NCBI RefSeq assembly: GCF_016741875.1
Contig: NZ_JAERRF010000006.1
Span: 1 to 64,000, forward strand
From: Streptomyces coffeae
GTDB taxonomy: Bacteria > Actinomycetota > Actinomycetes > Streptomycetales > Streptomycetaceae
Direction of reading: 5' to 3'
DNA: 64,000 nucleotides
Shown: in pieces, positions 8,492-16,484 of the stretch
How the letters are laid out: each line of letters begins with the position of its first letter
How positions within the stretch are numbered: the first letter of the stretch is position 1
Position numbers and translations under genes: made by a program
Notes under the pieces: model-generated
Told to the model about the DNA's origin: nothing
Databases searched by the model: none
The model's input: the letters and a program-made list of their open reading frames with translations, nothing else

Positions 8492-9388
8492 ATGGACACC
8501 ATCACCCTCGGAAATGCCGAGATCACCCGTGTGGTAGAGCTGCCCACGAAGGGCCTTGCGCGCGATTTTGTCTTCCCCGACGTCCCCATGGACCGCTGGT
8601 GCGAGAACGAGGACTGGCTGGTCCCCGAATTCCTCGACCCTGCCGCCGACGAGATCCGCACCATGATCCAGACCTGGCTGATCCGCACCGAGGGCCGGAC
8701 CATCCTGATCGACACCGGTATCGGCAACGGCAGGGAGCGCCCGGCCATGCCGGTCTTCCACCACCTGAACACCGACTACCTCGGCAATCTGGCCGCGGCG
8801 GGGGTCCGCCCCGAGGACGTCGACACCGTGATCTGCACCCATGTGCACGGGGACCACGTCGGCTGGAACACCCACCAGGTGGACGGTGAGTGGCGGCCCA
8901 CCTTCCCCAACGCCGCATATGTGATCTCGCGCGCCGACTTCGACTACTGGAACCCGGCGAACGGACACCGGACCCGCTCCGGCCCCCGGATGGCGAACGT
9001 CTTCGAGGACAGCGTCGCCCCCGTGCACCAGGCCGGCCAGACCGTGCTGTGGGAGGGCGACCACCACGACATCGGCGCCGAGTTGCGGATCGAGCCCGCC
9101 CCCGGTCACACCCCCGGCTCCTCCGTCGTATGGCTGCGGTCCGGTACGGACCGGGCGGTGTTCGCGGGCGATCTGCTGCACAGCCCCTTGCAGATCGTGG
9201 AGCCGGACTGCTCTCCCTGCTTCGACGAGGACGAGACGGGAGCACGGGCCACCCGGCGCCGGGTGCTGGGGGAGGCCGCGGACACGGGCGCCCTGCTGTT
9301 CCCCGCGCACTTCCCCGGCCCGAGCGCGGCCGAAGTGCGGCGTGACGGCTCGCGGTTCGCGGTGACGGAGTGGGCGGCATGGCGGTGA
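8492..9388 (+). CDS. MBL-fold metallo-hydrolase
   Basis: 298 residues of the metallo-beta-lactamase superfamily. Metal-binding motif THVHGDHVGW lies near residue 115, followed by PAPGHTPGSS, VFAGDLLHSP and the late histidine in LFPAHFPGP, giving a complete dinuclear zinc site. The pattern resembles AttM/YtnP-type lactonases and related hydrolases, so a lactone or ester substrate is possible but not shown. ATG 8492 is 111 bases from the divergent LAL regulator gene. The last 10 bases overlap the carboxylesterase gene, so the two form an operon. Confidence 0.85.
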   Translation: MDTITLGNAEITRVVELPTKGLARDFVFPDVPMDRWCENEDWLVPEFLDPAADEIRTMIQTWLIRTEGRTILIDTGIGNGRERPAMPVFHHLNTDYLGNLAAAGVRPEDVDTVICTHVHGDHVGWNTHQVDGEWRPTFPNAAYVISRADFDYWNPANGHRTRSGPRMANVFEDSVAPVHQAGQTVLWEGDHHDIGAELRIEPAPGHTPGSSVVWLRSGTDRAVFAGDLLHSPLQIVEPDCSPCFDEDETGARATRRRVLGEAADTGALLFPAHFPGPSAAEVRRDGSRFAVTEWAAWR

Positions 9389-10506
9389 CGGTGTTCCGCA
9401 ACATTCCGTACGCGGCCGCCCCGACCGGCGCCGGCCGGTTCGCGGCCCCGATCCCCGTGGACGGCGTACCCGGCGCCGACGGTCCGGGGCCGACCGCCCC
9501 GGCCCCCGCGCGGCGGTTCGCACTCGATCTGAGCCCTGTCATAGGACCGGGCTGGGTGCGCGGTGAGAACTATCTGACCCTCAATGTCTGGACACCACGG
9601 ACCGACGGCAGCGCACCGGTGATGGTGTTCGTGCACGGCGGCGGTTTTGTCTCCGGCACCGGTCAGGCACCGCTGTACGACGGGACGTCCTTCGCTCGCG
9701 ACGGTGTGGTCCTGGTGACCCTCAACTACCGTCTCGGCGCGCCGGGTTGGCTCGATCTGCCGGATGCGCCGCGCAACCGGGGGCTGCTGGACGTGATCGC
9801 GGCGCTGCGCTGGGTGCGTGAGCAGATCGCGGAGTTCGGTGGGGATCCGGACCGTGTCACGGTGTTCGGGCAGTCGGCGGGCGCGATGCTCGTCAGCGCG
9901 CTGCTCGTGACACCGGAGGCCATCGGGCTGTTCCACCGTGCGATCAGCCAGAGTGGTGGTCTGCACACCCTGACCGGCGAGGAGGCGGCGGAGACCACCC
10001 GGGCCCTGGCCGACCGGCTGGGCGTTCCACCGACGGCCGAGTCGTTCGCGGCCGTCCCCGACGAGCGCCTGGTGTCCGCGCTCGCCGAGGTGCCGGGGCG
10101 GGGGACGCGGCTGTCCCCGCTGGGTGTGGTGCTGGACGACATCGGCCCGGCGCTTCCGGTGGATGTGCTGGTGGGCACCAACACCGAGGAGTCCCGGCTC
10201 TATCAGCGGCCGGACCACGCCGCGGCCATCGACGCGATGTTCCACGCCGCGCGGGAGCGGTTGGTGTCCCGGTACGGCGGGGCGTTCGGTTACGACTTCG
10301 ACTGGCGCGGCGGCCCCCTCGGCGCCTGCCACTCCGCGGAACTCCCCTTCGTCTTCGACAACACGGCCCTCCCCGCCCTCCGCACCGCAACCGGCCTCCT
10401 CGGTCCGGATGTCCCGCCCACGCTCGCGGCGGAGATGCACAGCGCGTGGGTGCGGTTCGCGGCGACAGGGGATCCCGGCTGGTCGGGTACGCACACCTTC
10501 CGCTGA
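9379..10506 (+). CDS. Type B carboxylesterase/lipase, unusually short
   Basis: 375 residues. Seen: oxyanion-hole motif VFVHGGGF, nucleophile elbow FGQSAGAM, an acidic residue in NTEESRLY, and the histidine region GACHSAELPFVF, so the Ser-Glu/Asp-His triad appears present. Family members are usually about 450-520 residues. The stretch between NTEES and the histidine is much shorter than usual, and the N-terminal substrate-loop region is also compact, consistent with in-frame internal losses. It overlaps the MBL hydrolase stop by 10 bases; ATG 9370 is an alternative in-frame start. Substrate unknown. Confidence 0.75.
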   Translation: MAVTVFRNIPYAAAPTGAGRFAAPIPVDGVPGADGPGPTAPAPARRFALDLSPVIGPGWVRGENYLTLNVWTPRTDGSAPVMVFVHGGGFVSGTGQAPLYDGTSFARDGVVLVTLNYRLGAPGWLDLPDAPRNRGLLDVIAALRWVREQIAEFGGDPDRVTVFGQSAGAMLVSALLVTPEAIGLFHRAISQSGGLHTLTGEEAAETTRALADRLGVPPTAESFAAVPDERLVSALAEVPGRGTRLSPLGVVLDDIGPALPVDVLVGTNTEESRLYQRPDHAAAIDAMFHAARERLVSRYGGAFGYDFDWRGGPLGACHSAELPFVFDNTALPALRTATGLLGPDVPPTLAAEMHSAWVRFAATGDPGWSGTHTFR

Positions 10507-10578
10507 CGCAGGCTCCCCGTCGACCCGCGTGCGGGGGAGGGTGGCGGGTGGGAGGAAGGGGCCGGTGCTACGCTCTTT

Positions 10579-10596
10579 CTATACGCCACCGTATAG
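10579..10596. promoter_or_regulatory. TetR-type operator in front of the DUF2867 gene
   Basis: CTATACG-CCAC-CGTATAG is a perfect inverted repeat ending 14 bases before ATG 10611. Its 16-base core TATACGCCACCGTATA matches the site upstream of the nearby tetR gene (reverse strand, TATACGCTACCGTACA) at 14 of 16 positions. Confidence 0.7.
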
Positions 10597-10610
10597 ATGG
10601 AGGTTCGCTC

Positions 10611-11252
10611 ATGAGGCTCCCGAAATCCGCACACACCTCCCGCCCCTGGCGGATCCATGAGCTCGCCCCCGACTTCCGGGTCGAGGACGTGTGGGCCCTG
10701 CCCACGCCGGGCGGCCGGGACGACTTCCCGCGGCTGGTGGACGCGGCTCTTCCCGAGGGGGAGGTGGGCAGTTTCTCGCCGGTGGTCCGCATGCTGTTCT
10801 CGGCCCGGTGGAAGCTCGGGAAGCTGTTCGGCTGGGACAAGCGGGACGCCGGTATCGGCTCCCGGTTGTCGACGCTGCGCGACCGCCTGCCGCAGGACCT
10901 GCTCGACGCGCCCCCGCGCAGGGCGGCCCCCTCGGGGCCCTTCACCCCGCTGTACGAACTCGAGGACGAGTGGGCGGCCGAGCTCGGCAACCGGACCGTG
11001 CACGCCGTGATGCACATGAGCTGGGTTCCGGTCGAAGACAGTGGTGGTCACGGAGACGGTGAGTCTCGCGAAGGGGTCCGCTACCGCGGTCAGATGGCCG
11101 TGTTGGTGAAGCCGAACGGCGCGTTCGGTGCCGCCTACATGGCCGCGATCATGCCGTTCCGGTATCTGGTCGTGTACCCCGCCCTCATGCGGCGGTACGC
11201 GGAGCGGTGGCAGGCGTCGGCGGGTGGTGCCCCGGAGCGGGTCAGGACTTGA
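10611..11252 (+). CDS. DUF2867 domain protein
   Basis: 213 residues with the DUF2867 pattern: IHELAPDFRVEDVWALPTPGG near the N-terminus, FSPVVRMLFSARWKLGKLFGWD, and the C-terminal PFRYLVVYPALMRRYAERW. Function is unknown; members are often fused to or near SDR proteins and resemble SRPBCC-like folds. GGAGG precedes ATG 10611. The tail overlaps the convergent tetR gene by 11 bases. The operator in its promoter matches that of tetR, so repression by this TetR is likely. Confidence 0.75.
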   Translation: MRLPKSAHTSRPWRIHELAPDFRVEDVWALPTPGGRDDFPRLVDAALPEGEVGSFSPVVRMLFSARWKLGKLFGWDKRDAGIGSRLSTLRDRLPQDLLDAPPRRAAPSGPFTPLYELEDEWAAELGNRTVHAVMHMSWVPVEDSGGHGDGESREGVRYRGQMAVLVKPNGAFGAAYMAAIMPFRYLVVYPALMRRYAERWQASAGGAPERVRT

Positions 11253-11790
11253 TCAGCTTGGCCGCGAGTTCGTAGACCTCTTCGCGGGTGCGGCCGCGGT
11301 GGTCGGCGGCCAGGAAGTGGTTGCCGACCACGAGCGAGAAGGAGAGCATGCAGCGCGCCTCGATCTCGTCCTCGTCGCTGTAGCGCTCGCGGAACAGCGA
11401 GCGCAGATAGTCCATACGCCGGTTGTCCACGCGCCGCAGCCGGTCCGCGACGGCCCGGTCCCGCCGGGCCCAGTCGCGGACCGCGAGGTCGATCGCCAAC
11501 AGCCGGTCGTCGGAGGCCAGCGAACCCGCCATCCGCATCCTGGCCTCGGTGTCGCCGCCCTCGTGCTCGACCCGTGCGAGCAGATCGTCGACGCTTTCGC
11601 GCTCCCAGGTGTCGAGCATTTCTTCCAGCAGGGCGTTCCGGTCGGCGAAGTACCCGTAGAAACCGCCCTTGGTGACGCCGAGGGATTTCGCCAGGGCCTC
11701 GATGCGGACGGCGTCCGGACCGCCGTCGGCGAGCGCCCGCAGTCCGGTCTCGATCCATTTCCCGCGAGGCGTTCGGATTTCGGCACCCAT
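11242..11790 (-). CDS. TetR/AcrR-family transcriptional regulator
   Basis: 182 residues. The N-terminal helix-turn-helix is typical: WIETGLRALADGG, IEALAKSLGVTKGGFYGYFADRNALLEEML at about 12-60. The C-terminal ligand domain is helical and not assignable. The promoter carries an inverted-repeat site at 11856-11871 nearly identical to that of the convergent DUF2867 gene, so it probably represses itself, the DUF2867 gene and perhaps the divergent ABM gene. The effector is unknown. Confidence 0.85.
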   Translation of the reverse strand: MGAEIRTPRGKWIETGLRALADGGPDAVRIEALAKSLGVTKGGFYGYFADRNALLEEMLDTWERESVDDLLARVEHEGGDTEARMRMAGSLASDDRLLAIDLAVRDWARRDRAVADRLRRVDNRRMDYLRSLFRERYSDEDEIEARCMLSFSLVVGNHFLAADHRGRTREEVYELAAKLIKS

Positions 11791-11855
11791 GGCTGTTCCT
11801 GCTCCTGTCCGTGGTGTGGCTCGAAGCGGGCGCCCCGCCGGGCGCCGCCGCGCGC

Positions 11856-11871
11856 TGTACGGTAGCGTATA
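11856..11871. promoter_or_regulatory. TetR-type operator between tetR and the ABM-domain gene
   Basis: TGTACGGTAGCGTATA; on the opposite strand it reads TATACGCTACCGTACA, matching 14 of 16 positions of the site at 10580-10595. It lies 66 bases from the tetR start and 41 from the divergent ABM-like start. Confidence 0.65.
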
Positions 11872-11911
11872 TATCGCATCAGCGGAGAGCGCGGAGGGTC
11901 GCCGATCTCTC

Positions 11912-12298
11912 GTGGCATTTCACTATCCGCAGGCTTCCCACCGGGAAGAGTTCATCGCGCGTGTCCATCGCGTCGCCGAGGTATTCCGGGCCGCACCGGG
12001 TTGTCTGTCGGTCGAATGCTGGATGAATGACGACGTGGTGGTGTCGACGGTGCGATGCGAATCCGCGGAAGCGCTGGAGTCGGCGCTTTCCGCCGTCGAG
12101 GCGCATGCGGGGGCCGACATCGATCACGATCCGGGCATCACCGGCCGGCTCCACGATGTACCGGACCCGTGTCCCCTCAGGCCGGCACCGAAACCCCCGC
12201 ACGGCTTCCGGTGGTGTGCCGCGCGGGCGAGGCGATCCGGCCGCGCAGGGCCGCCACGGTCAGCAGGGCAAGTGCCGTACCGGCCAGCGGCACCGTGA
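11912..12298 (+). CDS. Antibiotic biosynthesis monooxygenase (ABM)-like protein
   Basis: 128 residues from GTG 11912 (GGAGGG lies 14 bases upstream, slightly far). Residues 1-80 (VAFHYPQASHREEFIARVH, FRAAPGCLSVECWM, then an alpha-beta repeat) fit the small dimeric ABM fold seen in quinone-forming monooxygenases and heme-degrading enzymes. The last 40 residues are arginine- and proline-rich and overlap the convergent MFS gene by 122 bases, so the natural protein may be longer than the functional domain or carry a late frameshift. It is divergent from tetR, whose operator lies in between. Confidence 0.5.
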   Translation: MAFHYPQASHREEFIARVHRVAEVFRAAPGCLSVECWMNDDVVVSTVRCESAEALESALSAVEAHAGADIDHDPGITGRLHDVPDPCPLRPAPKPPHGFRWCAARARRSGRAGPPRSAGQVPYRPAAP

Positions 12299-13511
12299 AG
12301 GCGGCGCTCGCGCCGAAGCCGTCCGCCATCTGCCCGGCCACCGTCACCGCCGTGGCCTGCCCCAGCGCCACCGCACCGGTCAGCCAGGTGAACGCCTCCG
12401 TACGGGACATGGCCGGGACCAGCGACTCGACCAGGGTGTATCCGGTGATCAGCGCCGGTGCGATGCACAGGCCGACCAGCAGCCCGAGCCCTCCCAGCAT
12501 CAGCGGTGCGTGCACCGCCCACAGGGCCGAGCAGGTCAGCGCCAGCGCGGCGTACGAGACCAGCAGCCGCCGCTGCGGTGAGGTGCGCCACGCGATGGCC
12601 CCGCAGGCCACGCCCGCGAGCATGTTGCCCGCGGCGAAGATCCCGTACAGCACACCGTTCAGACCCGGTTGACCGAGCTCCTGGGTGAAGGCCGTCAGGG
12701 CCACCTGCATACCGCCGAAGACCGAGCCGATGCCCAGGAACGCCACGGCCAGGACCCGTACCCCCGGCACCGAGAGGGCCGAGGCGCGCCGCTCGCGGGT
12801 GCCCGGCGCGGCCGGGTTCACCGGCGGTGCGGTATGGCGCTGGGCCGCGAAGAGCAGCCCGCCCGCCAGGGTCAGCCCGGCCTCCGCGATCAGCCCGGAG
12901 GACGGGTGCACCCCGGTGCTCAGCGCGGTCGCCAGCACAGGGCCGATGACAAACGTCAGCTCGTCCGTCACCGACTCGAACGCCGCGGCGGTGGCCAGCA
13001 GCGGACTGCGCCGTCCGCCCGGCCCGGAGCCGTCCCCGAGTGTGGCGGCCCAGCGGGCCCGCACCATGGGGCCGACCTGCGGAACGGAGGCGCCCGTCGG
13101 CACCGCGGCGGCGACCAGGGCCCACAGCGGGGCGTGCCCCAGCGCGAGCGCCGTCAGCAGCGTCGCCGACGCCGCGTGGATCAGCACCCCCGGCACCAGG
13201 ACCGCGCTCTGTCCGTACCGGTCGGCCAGCTTGCCGCTCTGCGGGGCGAACAGCGCCATGGAGACCCCGGTGACCGCCGCCACCGCACCGGCCACACCGT
13301 ACGAACCGGTGGTGTGGCGCAGCAGGAGCACGATGCTGATCGTGAGCATCGCGAACGGCTGCCGGGCCGCGAAGCCGGGCAGCAGGAACGTCCATGCGCC
13401 GGGTGTGCGCAGCAGCTGCCCGTAGCCCGGGCGCCTGACGGGGTCGGTGCGCTCGGCGGGCCCGGGGTCCCGGACAGGAGGGGTGGTGGAGACCGCGGTT
13501 GCCACGGCCAT
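12177..13511 (-). CDS. MFS transporter (12-TM type)
   Basis: 444 residues with about twelve hydrophobic segments and the loop PQSGKLADRYGQSAVL between TM2 and TM3 (a variant of the MFS motif A). The layout and the short Thr/Pro-rich N-terminus resemble Streptomyces drug-efflux-like MFS proteins. It is encoded convergently with the ABM-like gene and overlaps it by 122 bases. Export of a small molecule is inferred from family only; no substrate evidence is present. Confidence 0.85.
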   Translation of the reverse strand: MAVATAVSTTPPVRDPGPAERTDPVRRPGYGQLLRTPGAWTFLLPGFAARQPFAMLTISIVLLLRHTTGSYGVAGAVAAVTGVSMALFAPQSGKLADRYGQSAVLVPGVLIHAASATLLTALALGHAPLWALVAAAVPTGASVPQVGPMVRARWAATLGDGSGPGGRRSPLLATAAAFESVTDELTFVIGPVLATALSTGVHPSSGLIAEAGLTLAGGLLFAAQRHTAPPVNPAAPGTRERRASALSVPGVRVLAVAFLGIGSVFGGMQVALTAFTQELGQPGLNGVLYGIFAAGNMLAGVACGAIAWRTSPQRRLLVSYAALALTCSALWAVHAPLMLGGLGLLVGLCIAPALITGYTLVESLVPAMSRTEAFTWLTGAVALGQATAVTVAGQMADGFGASAAFTVPLAGTALALLTVAALRGRIASPARHTTGSRAGVSVPA

Positions 13512-14026
13512 GCCCTTTCTGCCGCCTGGTAGCGCACCCGTGTGTCATCGCGGAGTGCGCCGAGAGCTGTCCTCTCGCGCAGGACCGGGGTAGATACCGG
13601 GTCCGCGCCGAAAGGGGGCAGAAGGACCGCGGCCGCCGAGCGGTCGCGCCAGCTCTGCGTCAGGCAGAGTGGTTCGTTGCTTGCCGGTTCATGGTACAGG
13701 GAATCCAGCGGCCGACCTGCGAGGTATCCGGCCAGGTGGTCAGCGGCAAGACACCTGTGACGGGCCTCACGACGTCCCGCCGGGGCCACCGATTCCGCAT
13801 CGCCGGGACCAGCCGGTGTCGCACGGGTCGACCAGGCCGGTGGTGCCCCGGAGTTGTGGTGCGGCGGTGTCCTCGCCGGGAGCGGCCATCACGCCAACTC
13901 CCTTGTCGGGTCCGGGATTTCCCGTCATAGCCCATCATCCGCGGCCCGGGCGGCGGGACCGTTCGACGGTCCGAAGGCGTCTCGCACACCAAGCGCCGGA
14001 TATGACCGCTGTGTCACACTCGTCGG
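13512..14026. other. 515-base region between the MFS and SDR genes
   Basis: Apart from one candidate 40-residue coding sequence on the minus strand (13767-13889), I see no domain-bearing frame, RNA gene or strong hairpin. It should contain the promoters of the divergent MFS and SDR genes. Confidence 0.4.
13767..13889 (-). CDS. Candidate small peptide gene (40 residues)
   Basis: An ATG at 13889 is preceded by AAGGGAG with 8-base spacing, a good Streptomyces ribosome site. The peptide starts MAAPGEDTAAPQLRG and contains two cysteines and a tryptophan in CDTGWSRRC, ending GGPGGTS. The form (acidic N-terminal half, cysteine-bearing glycine-rich end) recalls a modified-peptide precursor, but no modifying enzyme is adjacent, and short open frames are common at this GC. 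Treat as a hypothesis. Confidence 0.25.
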   Translation of the reverse strand: MAAPGEDTAAPQLRGTTGLVDPCDTGWSRRCGIGGPGGTS

Positions 14027-14953
14027 GTGAGCCGATCACTCGATCATGACGCACTGCGCGGACGGGTCGCCGTTGTCGCGGGAGCCACCCGTGGCGCCGG
14101 GCGCGGTATCGCCGCCGCGCTGGGTGAGGCCGGGGCGACCGTCATCTGCACCGGACGCAGCAGCGTGACGGGCACGGGCGGATCGGACTACGACCGGCCC
14201 GAGACGATCGAGGAGACCGCCGAACTGGTCACCCGGCTCGGCGGCACCGGGATCGCCGCCCGGACCGACCATCTCGACTCCGACCAGGTCCGTCGGCTGG
14301 CCGAGCGCATCCGCCGTGACCACGGCGCCATCGATGTGCTGGTCAACAACATCTGGGGCGCCGAGCGGCTCAAAGGTGGGCCCGCCGACTGGAACACCCC
14401 GATCTGGGACCACAGTCTCGACGACGGTCTGCGCATTCTCCGGCTCGGCCTCGAAACACACCTGATCACCTCGCACCATCTGCTGCCACTGCTGATCGGG
14501 AAGCCGGGCGGGCTGCTGGTCGAGGTGACCGACGGCACCGCCGCGTACAACGCCGAGCGGTACCGCATCTCGGTCTTCTACGACCTGGTGAAGACCGCGG
14601 TGAACCGGCTGGCGTTCTCCCAGGGCCATGAGCTCGCGCCCTACGGGGCCACCGCGGTCGCCCTGACACCCGGCTGGCTGCGCTCGGAGATGATGCTCGA
14701 CAACTACGGGGTGACGGAGGAGAACTGGCGCGACGCGCTCGCTCCCGACCGGGGCGAGGACCGGCCGACCGCCCCCGCGGGCTTCGCCTCCTCCGAGTCA
14801 CCGCGCTATGTCGGCCGCGCCGTCGCCGCGCTGGCCGCGGATCCCGAACGGGCCAGGTGGAACCAGCGGTCGGTCAGCTCCGCCCAACTCGCCCGGGAAT
14901 ACGGGTTCACCGATGTCGACGGCGCCCAGCCCGATGTCTGGGGCGCGCACTGA
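14027..14953 (+). CDS. Short-chain dehydrogenase/reductase (SDR)
   Basis: 308 residues from GTG 14027. The Rossmann motif appears as GATRGAGRGIA near residue 19 and NNIWG replaces NNAG. The segment AERYRISVFYDLVKTAVNRLA carries the Tyr/Lys region in altered form (YDLVK rather than YxxSK). This arrangement is that of the DHRS1-like SDR group. An NAD(P)-dependent oxidoreductase role is likely; substrate unknown. A 29-base gap separates it from the convergent kinase-like gene. Confidence 0.85.
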   Translation: MSRSLDHDALRGRVAVVAGATRGAGRGIAAALGEAGATVICTGRSSVTGTGGSDYDRPETIEETAELVTRLGGTGIAARTDHLDSDQVRRLAERIRRDHGAIDVLVNNIWGAERLKGGPADWNTPIWDHSLDDGLRILRLGLETHLITSHHLLPLLIGKPGGLLVEVTDGTAAYNAERYRISVFYDLVKTAVNRLAFSQGHELAPYGATAVALTPGWLRSEMMLDNYGVTEENWRDALAPDRGEDRPTAPAGFASSESPRYVGRAVAALAADPERARWNQRSVSSAQLAREYGFTDVDGAQPDVWGAH

Positions 14954-14982
14954 ACCGGATCCGGGGCATACCTCTGGACCCT

Positions 14983-15864
14983 TCAGGCCGCCAGGGCCGC
15001 CCGGGCCACCGCGAGCGTCTGCTCGGCGTAGCCACGGCCGAACAGCACCGTGTGCACCAGCAGTGGGAAGAGCTGGTGCAGCCCGACGCGGTCCCGCCAG
15101 CCGTCGGCGAGCGGCGCCACGTCCTGGTAGCTGTCCAGCACGTCGTCCAGGCGCGGGCAGCCGAAGAGTTGGAGCATCGCCAGATCGGTTTCCCGGTGTC
15201 CTCCGTGCGCGGCCGGGTCGATCAGCCAGACCTGCCCGTCGGCACCCCACAGCACATTGCCGTTCCACAGATCGCCGTGCAGCCGGGCGGGTGGCTCGGC
15301 CGGGCCCGCCAGTTCGGGCAGCCGCTCACAGACGCGTTCGACCACGCCTCCCTCGGCGGACCGCACCGTGCCGTCGTCGACCGCGCGGCGCAGATACGGC
15401 AACACCCGGTGCTCGGCGTACCAGCGTGGCCAGTCGGCCCCGGGCACGTTGCGCATCGGGGCGAGCCCGATGTACGCGTCCGTGGGGCCGCCGGGCGGCG
15501 GAGCGCCGAACGCGGGCGCGCCCGCGGTGTGCAGGGCGGCCAGATCGCGGCCGAACCGGGCTGCCGCCCGGGCGCCCGGTGCGCCGGTGGGGACCCGTTC
15601 GGTGACCAGCCAGCGCCGGTCGTGACCGTACACCGCCGGAACGCGGACCGTACCGGCGTCGGCCAGCCAGCGCAGCCCCGCCGCCTCGGCCCGCACCGCA
15701 CCGGGGTCGTCACCGCGCTTGACCATCACCACCTGCCCGTCGCCGAGCCCGACTTCGGCGAGCGCACCCGACAGCGGACGCTCATCGGCCGCCTCGCGGC
15801 CGGTGAAACGGGCCGCCGCCGCACCCGGACCTTCGGCGTCCCCGGCCGCCGGACGGGCGGTCAT
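14983..15864 (-). CDS. Fructosamine kinase family protein
   Basis: 293 residues. Seen: a kinase-like N-lobe with VMVKRG, the catalytic-loop equivalent RLHGDLWNGNVLW and the metal-binding WLIDPAAHGGHRETDLAM. These are hallmarks of the FN3K/YniA family, which phosphorylates fructosamines or ribulosamines on glycated proteins for repair. ATG 15864 overlaps the stop of the upstream phosphatase gene (ATGA), giving a tightly coupled pair. This FN3K plus LMW-PTP pairing fits a protein-deglycation module. Confidence 0.88.
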   Translation of the reverse strand: MTARPAAGDAEGPGAAAARFTGREAADERPLSGALAEVGLGDGQVVMVKRGDDPGAVRAEAAGLRWLADAGTVRVPAVYGHDRRWLVTERVPTGAPGARAAARFGRDLAALHTAGAPAFGAPPPGGPTDAYIGLAPMRNVPGADWPRWYAEHRVLPYLRRAVDDGTVRSAEGGVVERVCERLPELAGPAEPPARLHGDLWNGNVLWGADGQVWLIDPAAHGGHRETDLAMLQLFGCPRLDDVLDSYQDVAPLADGWRDRVGLHQLFPLLVHTVLFGRGYAEQTLAVARAALAA

Positions 15865-16331
15865 ACGGCCAGGCGCTCGCGCACCCAGGCGAGCAGGCCG
15901 GGCACCGAGGCTTCGATCATGGCCAGCACCTCGTCGAATCCCTCCGGGTCACCGTAGTACGGATCGGGTACGTCCAGGTCACCGTGTGCGTCCGGGTCGA
16001 AGGACCGCAGCAGCCGGACCGTGGACGGGTCGTCCACCAGCCGCCGCAGCGCCTTCTCATGACCGACGTCCATGGCCAGGAACAGATCGGCGTCTCCGTG
16101 CTCGGCTCCGACCTGGGCCGCGATGTGTTCGACGGGGTAGCCGCCCCGGGTGAGTACCGCACCGGCCCGCTCGTCGATGGGCTCACCGACGTGCCAGGGG
16201 CCGATACCGGCACTGCTGACCCGTACGGTGCCGTCGAGCCCCGCGCGGCGCAGATGCTCGGCGAAGACCAGCGCGGCGGACGGGGACCGGCAGATGTTCC
16301 CGGTGCAGACGAAGCAGAGGTGCACGGGCAC
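15861..16331 (-). CDS. Low-molecular-weight protein-tyrosine phosphatase
   Basis: 156 residues from GTG 16331 (GTG 16325 is also possible). The P-loop CTGNICRSP (CX5R) lies at about residues 9-17 and the general-acid loop is VPDPYYGDPEGF, so catalytic residues are complete. LMW-PTPs dephosphorylate tyrosine-phosphorylated proteins; some have been linked to fructosamine phosphate metabolism. The stop overlaps the fructosamine kinase ATG, so the two are co-translated. Confidence 0.88.
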   Translation of the reverse strand: MPVHLCFVCTGNICRSPSAALVFAEHLRRAGLDGTVRVSSAGIGPWHVGEPIDERAGAVLTRGGYPVEHIAAQVGAEHGDADLFLAMDVGHEKALRRLVDDPSTVRLLRSFDPDAHGDLDVPDPYYGDPEGFDEVLAMIEASVPGLLAWVRERLAV

Positions 16332-16484
16332 CAGGGTACGGCCCCGCCCGGTGGCGGCGCCGGGCCCACACCGTCCGCCGACAGGAAGGGCCGGAGCACC
16401 CCGGCCATACTGGAGGGGGACCCGCCGCCCGGGGCGGCCGTCGGACGGCCACCATGGGCGACACACGGAGGCGGTGACCGGCCC

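Noticed and set aside
5690..9523. Very long open frame (over 1200 codons) as one LAL protein
   Set aside because: Sequence upstream of 8380 lacks homology and runs antisense through the MBL-fold and carboxylesterase genes; the domain begins at MVGRESES.
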